Below are positions 1-10,288 of a DNA stretch of 64,000 nt, piece after piece (positions within the stretch are counted from its first letter, which is position 1; every line of letters starts with the position of its first letter). Origin of the DNA: Roseobacter denitrificans OCh 114. GTDB taxonomy: Bacteria; Pseudomonadota; Alphaproteobacteria; Rhodobacterales; Rhodobacteraceae. The translations under genes were made by a program, and so were the position numbers. The notes beneath the pieces were generated by a model that saw nothing but the letters and a program-made list of their open reading frames with translations, was not told where the DNA came from and ran no database searches. Location of the stretch: NCBI RefSeq assembly GCF_000014045.1, contig NC_008209.1:2193001-2257000 (forward strand), in the 5' to 3' direction.

Positions 1-75
1 GTGATGTTCTCCCTGATGGCGGGCGGGGTTCTGGCGGGGCTTGCAACGGAATACGCTTGGCGCATGTGGCGATAG
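1..75 (+). CDS. 3' end of a small membrane protein (partial)
   Basis: Frame 1 is open from the window edge to a TAG at 73-75 and reads as a short hydrophobic stretch (FSLMAGGVLAGLATEYAWR) ending in basic residues, like the C-terminal end of a membrane segment. The start lies outside the window, so the family cannot be named. It runs in the same direction as the NUDIX gene, which begins 16 bases later, so the two may be cotranscribed. Confidence 0.4.
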   Translation: MMFSLMAGGVLAGLATEYAWRMWR

Positions 76-91
76 CCGTTAACAGTCGGGC

Positions 92-1195
92 ATGAGACCA
101 CTTTTCCTGTTCGGAACACTGCAATATCGACCGCTGCTGGATGCAGTATTGGGGCGCAACAATGATGTGGCGATGGCTGCTGCAGTGCTGCCGGGGTTTG
201 CAGTGCAGGCCGTGGCTGAGGGCCCTTTCCCGACGATCACGGCGCAAGATGGTGCGCGGGCCGAGGGGATGGTGATCAGCGGTCTGACCTCAGAAGATCA
301 CGCGCGGCTTGCGTTTTATGAAGCGATATTCGGCTATGGGCTTGCGCCCGTCACCCTTGAAGACGGCGTTCTGGCCGAGGCATATTTCCCCCAGCCGGAT
401 ATGTGGACTCTCCAAGGTGCGTGGTCGCTCGATGCCTGGGTCAGTGCGTGGGGCGAACTCAGCCTGCGTGCCGCCCGCGAAGTGATGCAGTACCGGCACT
501 CGAAGCGGCCTGATGAGGTTGCTGGCATGTTCCCGATGATCCGCGCGCGGGCGTGGTCACAGATGAATGCCAAGCAGTCTCGGCACGGTGCCTTGACGCT
601 GATGGGGGATGTGGCGGTTGACGCGGTGCGGCGGCCTTATGCGCATTACTTTGCGCTTGAGGAATATGACCTCAGGCACCAACGCTTTGACGGAACCATG
701 ACGCCGCAGGTGGAACGCGCGGTGTTTCGTGCGCCCGATGCCGCATTGGTGCTGCCTTATGATCCCGTCCGGGATTGCGTGATGCTGGTGGAACAGATGC
801 GCATGGGCCCCCTTGCGCGGGGGGATCGGGCGCTGTGGCAACTTGAACCCATTGCGGGCCGTCTGGACCCCGGTGAGGCCCCCGAGGCGGCGGCAAGGCG
901 CGAAGCGGTGGAAGAGGCCGGTCTTGAGATGGGCGACTTGATTGCCGTGGCGGAAACCTATTGCTCGCCGGGCAATTCATCGGAGTTTTACTATGTATAC
1001 GTGGGGCTTGCCGATCTGCCGGAGCGTGCGGCCGGTCTGGGTGGGGAAGAGGCGGAGGATGAAGACATCCGCTCGCATATCCTGCCGTTTGAGCAGTTGA
1101 TGACGATGTGTGATGACCTGTTGGTGGCAAATGCGCCTTTGGTCATGGCCGCCTATTGGCTGGCCCGCCACCGCGAACGGATACGGGCGGCGTGA
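92..1195 (+). CDS. NUDIX hydrolase fused to a gamma-glutamylcyclotransferase-like domain
   Basis: This 367-residue protein has two parts. Residues 1-110 begin LFLFGTLQYRPLLDAVLG, the GTLQ/R pattern of the AIG2/gamma-glutamylcyclotransferase-like fold. Residues 190-340 form a NUDIX domain with a complete NUDIX box starting near residue 255 (GRLDPGE, then RREAVEEAGL), including the glutamates that bind the metal. The NUDIX part resembles ADP-ribose pyrophosphatases, which split ADP-ribose into AMP and ribose 5-phosphate. The protein has no signal peptide and should be cytosolic. What the N-terminal domain does here is unknown. The family call is firm; the substrate is inferred. Confidence 0.85.
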   Translation: MRPLFLFGTLQYRPLLDAVLGRNNDVAMAAAVLPGFAVQAVAEGPFPTITAQDGARAEGMVISGLTSEDHARLAFYEAIFGYGLAPVTLEDGVLAEAYFPQPDMWTLQGAWSLDAWVSAWGELSLRAAREVMQYRHSKRPDEVAGMFPMIRARAWSQMNAKQSRHGALTLMGDVAVDAVRRPYAHYFALEEYDLRHQRFDGTMTPQVERAVFRAPDAALVLPYDPVRDCVMLVEQMRMGPLARGDRALWQLEPIAGRLDPGEAPEAAARREAVEEAGLEMGDLIAVAETYCSPGNSSEFYYVYVGLADLPERAAGLGGEEAEDEDIRSHILPFEQLMTMCDDLLVANAPLVMAAYWLARHRERIRAA

Positions 1196-1306
1196 GTCAG
1201 CGGCTTTTTGTTCAGCCCGCGTGGCACTGGCATACCGCTAAGCCTTGAGGTCGGACGGGTGCCCCGATAGAGGTAGGTGAAATTCGGCTAAAAAGAGGAC
1301 AGGCTG

Positions 1307-2344
1307 ATGCGTGTCGCGCGCGATCTTGAGCAGGCAATCGGAAACACCCCGCTGATCCGGCTGAAAGCCGCAAGTGAGGCAACAGGGTGTGACATCCTCG
1401 GCAAGGCCGAATTCATGAACCCGGGGCAATCGGTCAAGGACCGCGCCGCGCTGTTCATCATCAAGGATGCCATCGCTAAGGGGACGCTCAAACCCGGCGG
1501 CACAATTGTCGAAGGGACCGCGGGCAATACCGGCATCGGTCTTGCGCTTGTGGGGGCGTCGATGGGCTTCAAGACCGTGATCGTCATTCCCGAAACGCAA
1601 AGTCAGGAAAAAAAGGACATGTTGCGGCTGGCCGGTGCGGAACTGGTGCAGGTGCCCGCAGCCCCTTATCGCAACCCCAACAACTTTGTGCGGTACTCGG
1701 AGCGTCTAGCGCAGGAACTGGCGCGCACGACAAACGAAGGGGTGATCTGGGCCAACCAGTTTGACAATACCGCCAACAGGCAGGCGCATATCGAAGGGAC
1801 GGGGCCGGAAATCTGGGAACAGACAGGCGGCAAGGTCGATGGTTTCATCTGCGCCGTGGGCTCAGGGGGAACGCTTGCGGGCGTGTCCGAAGCGCTCAAG
1901 CCCAAAGGGGTCAAGATCGGTCTGGTCGATCCGGACGGCGCGTCGCTGTACAATTACTACACGCGCGGTGTGCTGGAGATGAGTGAAGGGTCCTCGATCA
2001 ACGAAGGTATCGGGCAAATCCGGATCACGAGGAACCTTGAAGGCTTCACGCCTGACTTAAGCTATAATGTGCATGATGCAGAGGCTTTGCCCATCGTTTT
2101 TGACCTGCTCGAACACGAGGGCCTGTGCCTTGGCGGCTCCTCCGGCATCAATATCGCGGGGGCCGTGCGCATGGCGCGCGACATGGGGCCGGGGCATAGG
2201 ATTGTGACCATCCTGTGTGATTACGGAACGCGCTATCAATCCAAGCTGTTCAACCCGGAGTTTCTGGCGAGCAAGGGTCTGCCTGTCCCGGCGTGGCTGG
2301 ACCGCGCGCCGGCCAGCATTCCGGGCGTGTTTGAAGACGTATGA
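1307..2344 (+). CDS. cysK: cysteine synthase A (O-acetylserine sulfhydrylase)
   Basis: The 345-residue PLP enzyme makes cysteine from O-acetylserine and sulfide in the cytosol. The N-terminal AIGNTPLIRLK, the PLP lysine in SVKDRAA (Lys44), the substrate loop EGTAGNTGIG and the phosphate-binding GSGGTLAG are all present, and the length fits this branch of the family. A ribosome site (AGAGGAC) precedes the ATG. Its TGA overlaps the ATG of the following mechanosensitive channel in ATGA, so the two are translationally coupled. A beta-synthase relative such as cystathionine beta-synthase is possible but less likely because no CBS domains are present. Confidence 0.9.
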   Translation: MRVARDLEQAIGNTPLIRLKAASEATGCDILGKAEFMNPGQSVKDRAALFIIKDAIAKGTLKPGGTIVEGTAGNTGIGLALVGASMGFKTVIVIPETQSQEKKDMLRLAGAELVQVPAAPYRNPNNFVRYSERLAQELARTTNEGVIWANQFDNTANRQAHIEGTGPEIWEQTGGKVDGFICAVGSGGTLAGVSEALKPKGVKIGLVDPDGASLYNYYTRGVLEMSEGSSINEGIGQIRITRNLEGFTPDLSYNVHDAEALPIVFDLLEHEGLCLGGSSGINIAGAVRMARDMGPGHRIVTILCDYGTRYQSKLFNPEFLASKGLPVPAWLDRAPASIPGVFEDV

Positions 2345-4677
2345 GGGCGCTCATGCCTCTTTTGCTGGCGATGTTCCTCGCGCTGTGGGGGGCGATCGCG
2401 CAGGCGCAGGAACTGGCGGTGCGCGACGAGGACGATTCGCTTTATTCCTTCTGGGAGGATGCGGCGTCCCGGGCAGAGCAACGCATCGACACAGCCGACG
2501 ATACGAGCACCGAAGACCTCGAAACGCTGCGACAACGGCTCGCGACGTTCCGGGGCGAGTTCGATTTGGCACGACAGGCCAATTCAGCGCGTATCGCGAC
2601 CATCCGCTCGCAGATCAACGCTCTGGGACCCGTGCCGGAAAATGGCGAGGAATCCCCGGAAATCGCTGCGACACGGGCCGAACTGGCGGGCCAGTTCGAC
2701 GACCTGCAAGCTCCCATTCTGGCAGCGGATGTCGCATTTCGTCGCGCGGATGGTCTCATCAATGAAATCGACACGATCCTGCGGGAGCGTGAAACGCGTC
2801 GTTTGCTGTCACTCGGGCCTTCACCCCTGAACCCCAAAACATGGTCCGTTGCCTTTGGTGATACCGAACGCATTCTGCGTGATCTTGGCGATGATCTGTC
2901 AGGCATCGCCAACACGGCCAATCAACGCCAACTCCGCAACAACCTGCCGCTTGTGGCTTTGCTGCTGGTCATTTCGCTGACCCTCATTGTGCGAGGACGC
3001 GTGTGGGCGGGGAAGGCCGTTAATTTCATGCGCCGCTTTGGTGGTCGAGGCTCCGGCGTATGGAGCTTTCTTGTGTCCTTGCTGCGCATTATCCTGCCGC
3101 TTTCCGGGGTATATATCCTTGCGCATGCGATTTTGCTGACCGCGCGTTTCGGCGACACCATCGAGGAATTGATCGCGCTTTTCCCTGTCTGGGGCCTCCT
3201 TTTGCTGGGTTTTCGCTGGCTCGCGGAACGGCTTTTCGCCCGTGAGGAAGACGATGCCGTGATTTGCCTGACGCCTGAAGGGCGGCGCGCAGGTCGGTTT
3301 TACATGTTCGTGCTGTCCGTTCTGTTCCTGTCGCATGGGTTGATTGCGGTTCTGTTTGACCTGGAACAGGCGGCGCCGGAAACGCTTGCCGTGATCGCAT
3401 TCCCGATCGTGGTTCTCTTTGGTTTCGTCCTCTTTCCGATGGGCTTCATGCTGCGGAAGTACGACCTGACGGACGAGTCAGAGGAAGCAGAGGATCACGC
3501 GCAGAAAGCCGGTGTGGGGCGTGTCATACGCTTCTTTGGGCTCATCCTGATTGCAGTCAGTGTGATCGCCCCCTCAATGACGGCCATCGGGTATGCCGAG
3601 GCGGGCAACGCGATGCTGTATCCCACGATTCTGAGCATGCTGGTGCTGGGATTGGTCATGGTGCTTCAGCGCTTCGCGGCTGATGTCTACGGGCTGATTA
3701 CGGGGCAGGGGGTGGAGGCGCGCGACAGTCTCATGGCGATATTCGCCGGCTTCGTACTGGTGCTGGCAAGCCTTCCTTTTCTGGCGCTGCTCTGGGGCGC
3801 GCGCGTAACGGATCTGACCGAACTCTGGCGCAGGTTCCTGGACGGTTTTGAAATTGGCGGCACGCGAATTTCGCCGTCGGATTTCCTGACGTTCGCCATT
3901 GTTTTTGTCATCGGCTACACCGTGACCCGCCTGTTGCAGGGCACCTTGCGCACCAACGTGCTGCCGAAAACGCGGCTGGATATTGGCGGGCAGAATGCCC
4001 TGATTTCCGGCATTGGTTACGTTGGTATCTTTCTGGCGTCGCTGATTGCTGTAACGGTGGCGGGCGTCGATCTTTCCGCCTTTGCCATTGTCGCGGGGGC
4101 CTTATCGGTTGGCATCGGTTTTGGCCTGCAGACCATCGTGTCCAATTTTGTGTCCGGAATTATCCTGTTGGTGGAACGGCCCATTTCCGAGGGCGACTGG
4201 ATCGAGGTGGGCGGTCAGATGGGGGTGGTCAAACACATCTCTGTCCGCTCCACCCGGATCGAAACCTTCGACCGCACGGATGTCATCGTGCCGAACTCCG
4301 ATCTGATTGCCGGGACGGTCACCAATTATACGCGCGGCAATACAATCGGGCGTCTGATCGTTAAAATTGGCGTCGCTTACGGCACCGACACCAAACGTGT
4401 TGACAGGATTTTGCGCGAGATCGCGAATGCGCAGCCCATGGTGCTGAACAATCCGCCGCCAAATGTGGTTTTCATGGGCTTTGGAGCGGATTCGCTGGAT
4501 TTTGAAATCCGGGCCATCCTGCGCGATGTAAACTGGATTCTCTCGGTTCAGAATGACATCAACCACGAAATCGCCGCGCGCTTTACCGAGGAGGGGATCG
4601 AAATACCCTTTGCACAGCGCGACGTTTGGTTGCGCAACCCGGAAGTCTTGCAAACAGGATCTGACAAAAGCGAGTGA
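2341..4677 (+). CDS. MscS-family mechanosensitive channel with periplasmic DUF3772 domain
   Basis: The 778-residue protein starts with a signal peptide ([17 protein letters not shown], cut after AQAQ). A charged, helical periplasmic domain of the DUF3772 type follows (about residues 25-195). About ten membrane segments come next (about 200-590). The C-terminal MscS core has the pore helix [18 protein letters not shown] and the beta-domain ([28 protein letters not shown]). Such large MscS/MscK-like channels open under membrane tension and release solutes on osmotic downshock. It overlaps cysK by four bases. The ligand or sensor role of the periplasmic part is unknown. Confidence 0.88.
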   Translation: MRALMPLLLAMFLALWGAIAQAQELAVRDEDDSLYSFWEDAASRAEQRIDTADDTSTEDLETLRQRLATFRGEFDLARQANSARIATIRSQINALGPVPENGEESPEIAATRAELAGQFDDLQAPILAADVAFRRADGLINEIDTILRERETRRLLSLGPSPLNPKTWSVAFGDTERILRDLGDDLSGIANTANQRQLRNNLPLVALLLVISLTLIVRGRVWAGKAVNFMRRFGGRGSGVWSFLVSLLRIILPLSGVYILAHAILLTARFGDTIEELIALFPVWGLLLLGFRWLAERLFAREEDDAVICLTPEGRRAGRFYMFVLSVLFLSHGLIAVLFDLEQAAPETLAVIAFPIVVLFGFVLFPMGFMLRKYDLTDESEEAEDHAQKAGVGRVIRFFGLILIAVSVIAPSMTAIGYAEAGNAMLYPTILSMLVLGLVMVLQRFAADVYGLITGQGVEARDSLMAIFAGFVLVLASLPFLALLWGARVTDLTELWRRFLDGFEIGGTRISPSDFLTFAIVFVIGYTVTRLLQGTLRTNVLPKTRLDIGGQNALISGIGYVGIFLASLIAVTVAGVDLSAFAIVAGALSVGIGFGLQTIVSNFVSGIILLVERPISEGDWIEVGGQMGVVKHISVRSTRIETFDRTDVIVPNSDLIAGTVTNYTRGNTIGRLIVKIGVAYGTDTKRVDRILREIANAQPMVLNNPPPNVVFMGFGADSLDFEIRAILRDVNWILSVQNDINHEIAARFTEEGIEIPFAQRDVWLRNPEVLQTGSDKSE

Positions 4678-4739
4678 TGCCCGCTTTCCCGAATTTGCCT
4701 CTTGCAAAGAACCTCACCGCCGCGCTACACCGCGCCAAC

Positions 4740-4829
4740 GGAGCGGTGGCCGAGTGGTCGAAGGCGCACGCCTGGAAAGTGTGTAGGCGGGAGACCGTCT
4801 CCAGGGTTCGAATCCCTGTCGCTCCGCCA
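4740..4829 (+). tRNA. tRNA-Ser (anticodon GGA)
   Basis: This 90-base sequence folds as a class II tRNA. Its 7-bp acceptor stem is GGAGCGG with TCGCTCC (one G-U pair). The D arm has GGCCGAGTGGTC, and the anticodon stem CACGC/GTGTG encloses loop CTGGAAA, so the anticodon is GGA at 4774-4776. A long variable arm (GGCGGGAGACCGTC) is typical of serine tRNAs, and the T arm has GGTTCGAATCC. A genomic CCA ends the gene. It reads codons UCC and UCU. Confidence 0.96.
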
Positions 4830-4979
4830 TGATCCCTGTGATGTACCTGCGCCCCACCTTCGGAGGAAGGGTTGTCTGTGTTGCCCCTGTTCCAAGCACC
4901 GGCAGGGGAGGCGTGTGGGACAGCAGGGGTGAGCGTCGGTTGTGAGTTTGTGACCCTCGCATTTTGGGCGTTGTGGTTC

Positions 4980-5085
4980 TAACGCGTCGTGCGAAAAACC
5001 TCGATCACGTAACGTTGCCGGAAATCACAGACTTCAACGCGTTACGTGATACTCGATGTTTCAGGTACTTCGTCAGGCGCTCTAA
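4980..5085 (-). repeat. dispersed palindromic repeat, copy A
   Basis: On the minus strand this reads TTAGAGCGCCTGACGAAGTA, then ACGTAACGCGTTGAAG, then CGTTACGTGA, and ends in GCACGACGCGTTAG. It therefore has the family's terminal inverted repeats and the inner CACGTAACGC/GCGTTACGTG arms. The TAG in its first bases (5082-5084) is the stop codon of the cytochrome c gene. Confidence 0.85.
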
Positions 5086-5546
5086 TTGGCACGGTTCTGC
5101 TCATCTCGTGCGGTGGCATTTGCCTGATATATGCGTTGTTCTTCGGGCCATTGCGTTTTGATCCATGCCAGCACGTCTTTCAGTGCGTCTTCGGAGTAAT
5201 CCCCAGCGAAACCCGGCATGTTGCTTTCGTAGCCGCCGCCCACAACGGCTGCGGTGCAATGCAGGGTGATGTCCAGAAGCAGGCGGTCGGGGTGATGCCA
5301 GGTATGGCCCGTGGCATCATGCGGGGGCGCTGGCAGCCTGCCATCGGGTCCGGGCGTGCGCCAATCCGGCTCTCCCTGCAGGTTGGCGCCATGGCAGGCC
5401 GCACAGGCCTCGGCATAAATCGCTTCACCGCGGGCAAGGTCGGGTGTGACCCCTGTGACGCGCAGATCTGACCCCGGCGCCAAAGCCATACTGGTGAGCG
5501 CCACGAGCCCCCCTGCCACCCCGGCAGGCAAGAGCCATCGCGTCAT
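5082..5546 (-). CDS. small c-type cytochrome next to CopA
   Basis: This is a 154-residue periplasmic cytochrome c. An N-terminal membrane/signal segment ([19 protein letters not shown]) is followed by one heme motif CAACH near residue 48 and a likely methionine ligand in SNMPGF near residue 110. Its start overlaps the stop of copA in ATGA, so it is the second gene of the copper operon. Single-heme cytochromes are often encoded with copper ATPases in roseobacters and may pass electrons in copper handling, but this role is inferred. The stop codon lies inside repeat copy A, so the C-terminus may have been reset by the repeat. Confidence 0.85.
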   Translation of the reverse strand: MTRWLLPAGVAGGLVALTSMALAPGSDLRVTGVTPDLARGEAIYAEACAACHGANLQGEPDWRTPGPDGRLPAPPHDATGHTWHHPDRLLLDITLHCTAAVVGGGYESNMPGFAGDYSEDALKDVLAWIKTQWPEEQRIYQANATARDEQNRAN

Positions 5547-8059
5547 TTCACAGGCACCGGATGCAGGTCCACCGATGCGTTTTCACGCGCGCTCTGGCCG
5601 ATGGGTTCCGGTGTCCAACTGCGCAGACGCAGTGCGTTTGCGAGCACGAAAACCGAACTCAACGCCATCGCACCGGCGGCGAACATAGGCGACAGCAGGA
5701 TGCCAAAACCCGGATAGAGTGCGCCCGCCGCAACCGGCAAAAGCGCTGTATTATAGGCAAAGGCCCAGAACAGGTTCTGCCGGATGTTGCGGATCGTGGC
5801 CGCCGATAATGCGATGGCCCTGGCCACGCCGCCAAGCGCGCCTGACATCAGAACCACATCCGCCGCCTCGATCGCCACATCGGTGCCGGTGCCGATCGCC
5901 AGCCCCACGTCGGCCTCGGCCAGTGCGGGCGCGTCATTGATCCCATCGCCGACAAAGGCCAACCGCCCGTGGCGCGATTTCAGGGCACCTATGGCCGCGA
6001 CCTTGCCTTCGGGCAGCACCTCGGCGACGACCTCGTCAATGCCGAGCCGCCGCGCGATGGCGTCGGCAGTGCGCTGGTTGTCGCCAGTGATCATGGCCAC
6101 CTTCAGACCCAGCGCATGCAGCGCGGCGATGGCTGCGGGGGTGGTTTCCTTGATCGGATCAGAGACGGCGATGATCGCCGCGAGGCGACCGTCGATGGCG
6201 GCATAGAATGGCGACTTTCCATCCGCCGCCAGCCGCTCAGCCGTTTCAGCAAACTGCGCCACGCAATGGCCAAGCTGCGCCATATAGCGCGCGGCACCGA
6301 TCTCCACGGGCGTGCCACCGGCGCGGGCGCTGACGCCCATGCCGGTGAGGCTTTGGAAGCCGGATACCTCCGGCAGGTCGCAGCCCTCGCTGTCAGCGGA
6401 CGCGACAATGGCGCGGGCGATGGGGTGTTCGGATTTCGCTTCCACAGCGGCAATCCGCGCCAGCACCTGCCTGCGCTCGAAGCCTTCTGCCACATGCAGG
6501 TCCGTCATCCGGGGGGCACCTTCGGTCAATGTACCGGTCTTGTCAAAGCCGACAACCTGCACATCCGACAGCGCCTGCAAGGCTTCTCCCTTGCGGAACA
6601 GAACGCCGATCTCGGCCCCGCGGCCCGTGCCAACCATGATCGAGGTCGGCGTCGCCAAACCCATGGCGCAAGGACAGGCGATGATAAGAACCGCGACCGC
6701 GTTGATAAGGCCAAAGCTCAGCGCAGGTTCAGGGCCAAAGAGCAGCCAGACACCGAAAGTCAGGGCCGCGAGAGCAATCACAGCCGGGACGAAATACATC
6801 GTCACCTTGTCAACCAGCGCCTGTATCGGCAGCTTGCCGCCCTGCGCGTCTTCGACCATGCGAATGATCTGGGCAAGCATCGTATCGTGACCCACGGCCG
6901 TCGCCCGGAATACGAAATGTCCGGTCTGGTTGACCGTGCCGCCAACAACTTGCGCGCCTGCCGTTTTGGCGACGGGGACGGGTTCGCCGGTGATCATGCT
7001 TTCATCGACGAAGCTGCTGCCCTCCAGCACGTCGCCATCGACGGGCAGTCGCGCCCCCGGCTGCACCTCGATAACATCGCCGATAACGACCTGCGCGACG
7101 TCTATATCCAGCGTTTCGCTGCCGCGGCGGACGCGCGCGGTTTTCGGGGCGAGCCGCACGAGGCGCTGGATCGCCTGCGACGTGCGCCCCTTTGCCCGCG
7201 CTTCCATCCATCGCCCCACGAGGATCAGCGTTACGATCACCGCAGCCGCTTCGAAATAGACGTGCACCGTGCCAGCCGGCAGCAGACCGGGCGCAAAGGT
7301 GGCGATCACGGAAAAGACGTAGGCCGCAGCGGTGCCAACTGCCACAAGGCTGTTCATGTCCGGTGCGCCCTTGATCAGCGCGGGCAGGCCGTTGATGTAA
7401 AACCCGCGCCCCGGACCCAAAAGCACGGCGGTGGTCAGCGCGAACTGGATCAGCCAACTGGCCTGCATGCCGATGCTGGTCATGATCAGATGGTGCATGC
7501 CGGGCACCAGATGGCTGCCCATTTCCAGCACAAAGACCGGCATTGTGAGAAGGGTGGCCAGCGCCACGCGCCCTCTCAGGCTGCGGGCTTCTTCATCCCG
7601 TTTGGCGACCTGATCGACGGGCGGCGCGTCGCGGTTTGATGCCTGCGCGGTTTTGCCCGTGCGTCCGATCGCCGTGATCAATGCGTCGACCGGCGCGACG
7701 CCGGTGACAACCGCGCGCTCGGTTGCAAGGTTCACATGTGCTGCGGTGACGCCCGGCACGGCCAGCAGCGCGCGCTCGACACCGCCCACGCAGCTTGCGC
7801 ATTTCATCCCCTCCACACTCAGCGTCACGCTGCGCGCCGGCACCCGGTAGCCCAGACCTTCAACGACCTTGATCAGCGCATTTGCCTCCAAAGTCGCGTC
7901 AAACCGCACGTCCGCGCGCCCGGTGGCAAGATTCACAGTGGCGTCTGACACACCGGGAACCGCCTTGAGCGCGCGCTCAACGCGGCCCACGCATGAGGCA
8001 CAGCTCATGCCGTCGATGGGCAATGTCAGGTTCTGCATTGTTGTGGGATCGGTCGGCAT
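5543..8059 (-). CDS. copA: copper-translocating P-type ATPase
   Basis: This P1B-type ATPase pumps Cu(I) out of the cytosol. It has two N-terminal heavy-metal domains with CASC ([14 protein letters not shown] and [14 protein letters not shown]), the membrane copper site CPC in [13 protein letters not shown], the phosphorylation motif DKTGTLT, and the hinge [10 protein letters not shown]. The frame is open upstream to a TTG at 8131, but that TTG is the -35 box of the CueR-type promoter, so it cannot be the start. The ATG at 8057-8059 has AGGAG eight bases upstream and gives 838 residues, so I chose it. Cytochrome c follows in the same operon. Divergent cueR is the evident regulator. Confidence 0.95.
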   Translation of the reverse strand: MPTDPTTMQNLTLPIDGMSCASCVGRVERALKAVPGVSDATVNLATGRADVRFDATLEANALIKVVEGLGYRVPARSVTLSVEGMKCASCVGGVERALLAVPGVTAAHVNLATERAVVTGVAPVDALITAIGRTGKTAQASNRDAPPVDQVAKRDEEARSLRGRVALATLLTMPVFVLEMGSHLVPGMHHLIMTSIGMQASWLIQFALTTAVLLGPGRGFYINGLPALIKGAPDMNSLVAVGTAAAYVFSVIATFAPGLLPAGTVHVYFEAAAVIVTLILVGRWMEARAKGRTSQAIQRLVRLAPKTARVRRGSETLDIDVAQVVIGDVIEVQPGARLPVDGDVLEGSSFVDESMITGEPVPVAKTAGAQVVGGTVNQTGHFVFRATAVGHDTMLAQIIRMVEDAQGGKLPIQALVDKVTMYFVPAVIALAALTFGVWLLFGPEPALSFGLINAVAVLIIACPCAMGLATPTSIMVGTGRGAEIGVLFRKGEALQALSDVQVVGFDKTGTLTEGAPRMTDLHVAEGFERRQVLARIAAVEAKSEHPIARAIVASADSEGCDLPEVSGFQSLTGMGVSARAGGTPVEIGAARYMAQLGHCVAQFAETAERLAADGKSPFYAAIDGRLAAIIAVSDPIKETTPAAIAALHALGLKVAMITGDNQRTADAIARRLGIDEVVAEVLPEGKVAAIGALKSRHGRLAFVGDGINDAPALAEADVGLAIGTGTDVAIEAADVVLMSGALGGVARAIALSAATIRNIRQNLFWAFAYNTALLPVAAGALYPGFGILLSPMFAAGAMALSSVFVLANALRLRSWTPEPIGQSARENASVDLHPVPVK

Positions 8060-8100
8060 GACCGGGCTCCTGTTTTGCGTTGGCATGTCTGCTGTGCTGA

Positions 8101-8131
8101 CACATAGGGCCTCCAGCAACTGGAAGGTCAA
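8101..8131 (-). promoter_or_regulatory. CueR-type promoter/operator for copA
   Basis: On the minus strand: -35 TTGACC (8131-8126), a 19-bp spacer carrying the dyad CTTCCAGTTGCTGGAG, and -10 TATGTG (8106-8101). An over-long 19-bp spacer with a central dyad is the hallmark of MerR-family activators, which untwist the promoter when metal binds. Confidence 0.85.
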
Positions 8132-8145
8132 GGGGAAATATGCTA

Positions 8146-8176
8146 TTGACTCTCCAGTAGCTGGAAGCCGTAAACG
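8146..8176 (+). promoter_or_regulatory. CueR-type promoter/operator for cueR
   Basis: On the plus strand: -35 TTGACT (8146-8151), a 19-bp spacer holding CTCCAGTAGCTGGAAG, and -10 TAAACG (8171-8176). The dyad is nearly identical to the one in front of copA, so CueR probably controls its own gene as well. Confidence 0.75.
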
Positions 8177-8199
8177 AACGCTCAGGAGGTGCCTTGCAC

Positions 8200-8601
8200 A
8201 TGAATATCGCAGAGGTGTCGCGCGTCAGTGGATTGCCGACAAAGACCATCAGATACTACGAAGACATCGGCCTTGTGACGCCAGCGCGCAGGGCCAACGG
8301 TTATCGCGATTTCAGCGCGCAGGACGGGCACAAGCTGGCCTTTCTCGGGCGGTCGCGCTCGCTCGGCTTCTCTATTGAGGAATGCCGCACGCTTTTGTCG
8401 CTTTACGAAGACCGCGACCGCGCCAGCGCCGACGTCAAGAGCGTTGCCGCCAAACATCTGGAACGTGTCGCGAAAAAGATAAAGGAACTGGAGGCGATGA
8501 AATCGACACTCGAAACGCTTGTCACGCGCTGTCACGGGGATGACCGCCCGGATTGCCCGATCCTGAATGATCTCGCTGGTGGTGAGGGGGCAACTGCATG
8601 A
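8200..8601 (+). CDS. cueR: copper-responsive MerR-family regulator
   Basis: The 133-residue protein has the MerR winged-helix N-terminus ([25 protein letters not shown]), a long dimerisation helix, and a metal loop with Cys111 and Cys119 in CHGDDRPDC. That C-x7-C spacing is what CueR uses to bind Cu(I). An in-frame TTG at 8194 lies only three bases from the ribosome site AGGAGGT; the ATG at 8200 is nine bases away and gives the usual MerR start. It is divergent from copA with two matching operators between them, so it should activate copA when copper rises. The cysteine spacing argues against zinc or mercury sensing. Confidence 0.92.
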   Translation: MNIAEVSRVSGLPTKTIRYYEDIGLVTPARRANGYRDFSAQDGHKLAFLGRSRSLGFSIEECRTLLSLYEDRDRASADVKSVAAKHLERVAKKIKELEAMKSTLETLVTRCHGDDRPDCPILNDLAGGEGATA

Positions 8602-8861
8602 TCGTTGCATCCGAGATATGTTCTGGCACCGCTCCCCTTGCTCCCCCGTCGGTGGGCTGTGATAGGGCTGTGACCTTGGACAGCACCGGACCGCTCAAGA
8701 GCGCGAGCCATGAAATCGCCTTTGCGCCCGTTGCGTGATGGCGGGCGCGAAATGGTGACGCTCATCACCGTGACACCCCTGCCGGGCAAAGGCCCCGGCG
8801 CATCGACACCACTTATGTTGCCACCCATCGGGGCGGCAGGGCACACATCAGGAGACGCGGC

Positions 8862-10250
8862 ATGACAGGGTTCACCCGCAGGCAGTTTCATCAATCGGTT
8901 CTCAGTGCCGCAGCGGCAGCAGCACTGCCGAGCGTCGCAGGGGCTCAGACGGCGCCCGTGCTTCATGCGCGGACGGGCAGCGCGCGGCTTGCGCCGGCAC
9001 AATACCCGGAAACGCGGATTTGGGGGTATGACGGCACCGTGCCGGGGCCGATCCTGCGCGCCCAACAGGGACAGCGCATCGGCAGGGTCTTTCAAAATGA
9101 CCTGCCGCAGGCGTCATCCGTGCACTGGCACGGCATTCGGATCGAAAACGCCATGGATGGGGTGCCGGGCATGACGCAAGCGGCGGTGGAACCGGGCGCG
9201 GCGTTTCTGTATGATTTCGTGCTGCCGGACGCGGGCACCTATTGGTATCACCCGCATAACCGCACCTATGAGCAGATGGCGCGTGGCCTTTATGGCGCGC
9301 TGATCGTGGATGAGGCGACAGGCGCGCCCGAGGTCGATCTGGACGAGGTGTTGCTGCTGGATGATTGGCGTCTGAATGATGACGCCCAGATCGCCGAAGG
9401 GTTTGGCAACATGCGTGACTGGTCCCATGCGGGCCGGATCGGCAACTGGATCACGGTGAACGGCGATGGCGGCTGGTCGCGCGCGGTGCCGCGTCTTGCC
9501 CGGATGCGGCTGCGCCTTGTGAACACGGCCAATGCGCGGATTTTCACGCTGGCGGCGCGCGGTCTTGAGGGCTGGGTGGTCGCTCTGGACGGGATGCCGC
9601 TTGCGGCTCCGCAGCCGCTGGCTGAACTGACACTTGCCCCGGCACAGCGCGCTGACCTGATCGTCGATGTGGTGGCTGGTGAGGGGGAAGAAGCCTTTCT
9701 CGTCAGCTATGAGCGCGACGGCGGCTATGCCGTTGCGGCTTTCCCGGTCACCCGTTCGGCGCGGGAAATGCGCATGACCGCACCTGTTGCCTTACCCCCA
9801 AACCCGGTGCCTGCACTCGGCCCGCTGGAGAGCGCGCGGCGCGCTGATCTGCTGATGGAGGGCGGGGCCATGGGCGCCATGGCGGGCGCGATGATGGGCG
9901 GTCAAAGGATGGAAATGCGCGAGATGGTCGCTGCCGGAAAGGTCTGGGCGTTCAACGGCATGGCCGATATGGCTGACACCCCCCTCATCGAGGCAAACCG
10001 TGGCGAGACCGTGCGGATCGCGATGACCAACGACACCCGCTGGCAGCATGGGATGCATCTGCATGGGCATCATTTCAGGCAGATTGGGCGCGATGGCGCT
10101 TTGGGTCCGCTGCGGGACACGCTGCTGATGAACCGGGGCGAGACGGCTGAGATCGCCTTTGTCGCGGATAATCCGGGCGATTGGCTGCTGCATTGCCATA
10201 TGCTGGAGCATTCCGCGGGCGGGATGATGACCTGGTTGCGCGTCCTGTAA
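8862..10250 (+). CDS. periplasmic multicopper oxidase (CueO/CopA-like)
   Basis: The 462-residue protein starts with a Tat signal (TRRQFHQSVLSAAAAAALP). It carries all four copper-ligand clusters: HWHG (His88, His90), WYHPHNR, HGMHLHGHHF, and HCHMLEH (His444 to His450). A methionine-rich stretch (MEGGAMGAMAGAMMGGQRM) before the third cluster resembles the Met-rich Cu(I) sites of CueO and PcoA. It probably oxidises Cu(I) to less toxic Cu(II) in the periplasm. The gene follows cueR by 260 bases in the same direction and precedes the DUF411 gene by 38 bases, which fits a copper-resistance role. Confidence 0.9.
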   Translation: MTGFTRRQFHQSVLSAAAAAALPSVAGAQTAPVLHARTGSARLAPAQYPETRIWGYDGTVPGPILRAQQGQRIGRVFQNDLPQASSVHWHGIRIENAMDGVPGMTQAAVEPGAAFLYDFVLPDAGTYWYHPHNRTYEQMARGLYGALIVDEATGAPEVDLDEVLLLDDWRLNDDAQIAEGFGNMRDWSHAGRIGNWITVNGDGGWSRAVPRLARMRLRLVNTANARIFTLAARGLEGWVVALDGMPLAAPQPLAELTLAPAQRADLIVDVVAGEGEEAFLVSYERDGGYAVAAFPVTRSAREMRMTAPVALPPNPVPALGPLESARRADLLMEGGAMGAMAGAMMGGQRMEMREMVAAGKVWAFNGMADMADTPLIEANRGETVRIAMTNDTRWQHGMHLHGHHFRQIGRDGALGPLRDTLLMNRGETAEIAFVADNPGDWLLHCHMLEHSAGGMMTWLRVL

Positions 10251-10288
10251 CGCGCCATCTGACGAACACACGTAACAGGAGATACAAA

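Noticed and set aside
4714..4962. Minus-strand open frame of 82 codons over tRNA-Ser (contains AERQGFEPW)
   Set aside because: This is the well-known false protein read from the complement of serine tRNA genes; the tRNA explains the sequence.
5969..7639. Plus-strand open frame of 556 codons inside copA
   Set aside because: It is antisense to the conserved P-type ATPase, rich in Arg, His and Gly, and has no motif; high G+C leaves long open antisense frames.
8645..8675. Possible CueR site before the multicopper oxidase (TTGCTC, 19 bp, TAGGGC)
   Set aside because: The spacing fits, but the dyad and both boxes match poorly compared with the two clear sites at 8101-8176.
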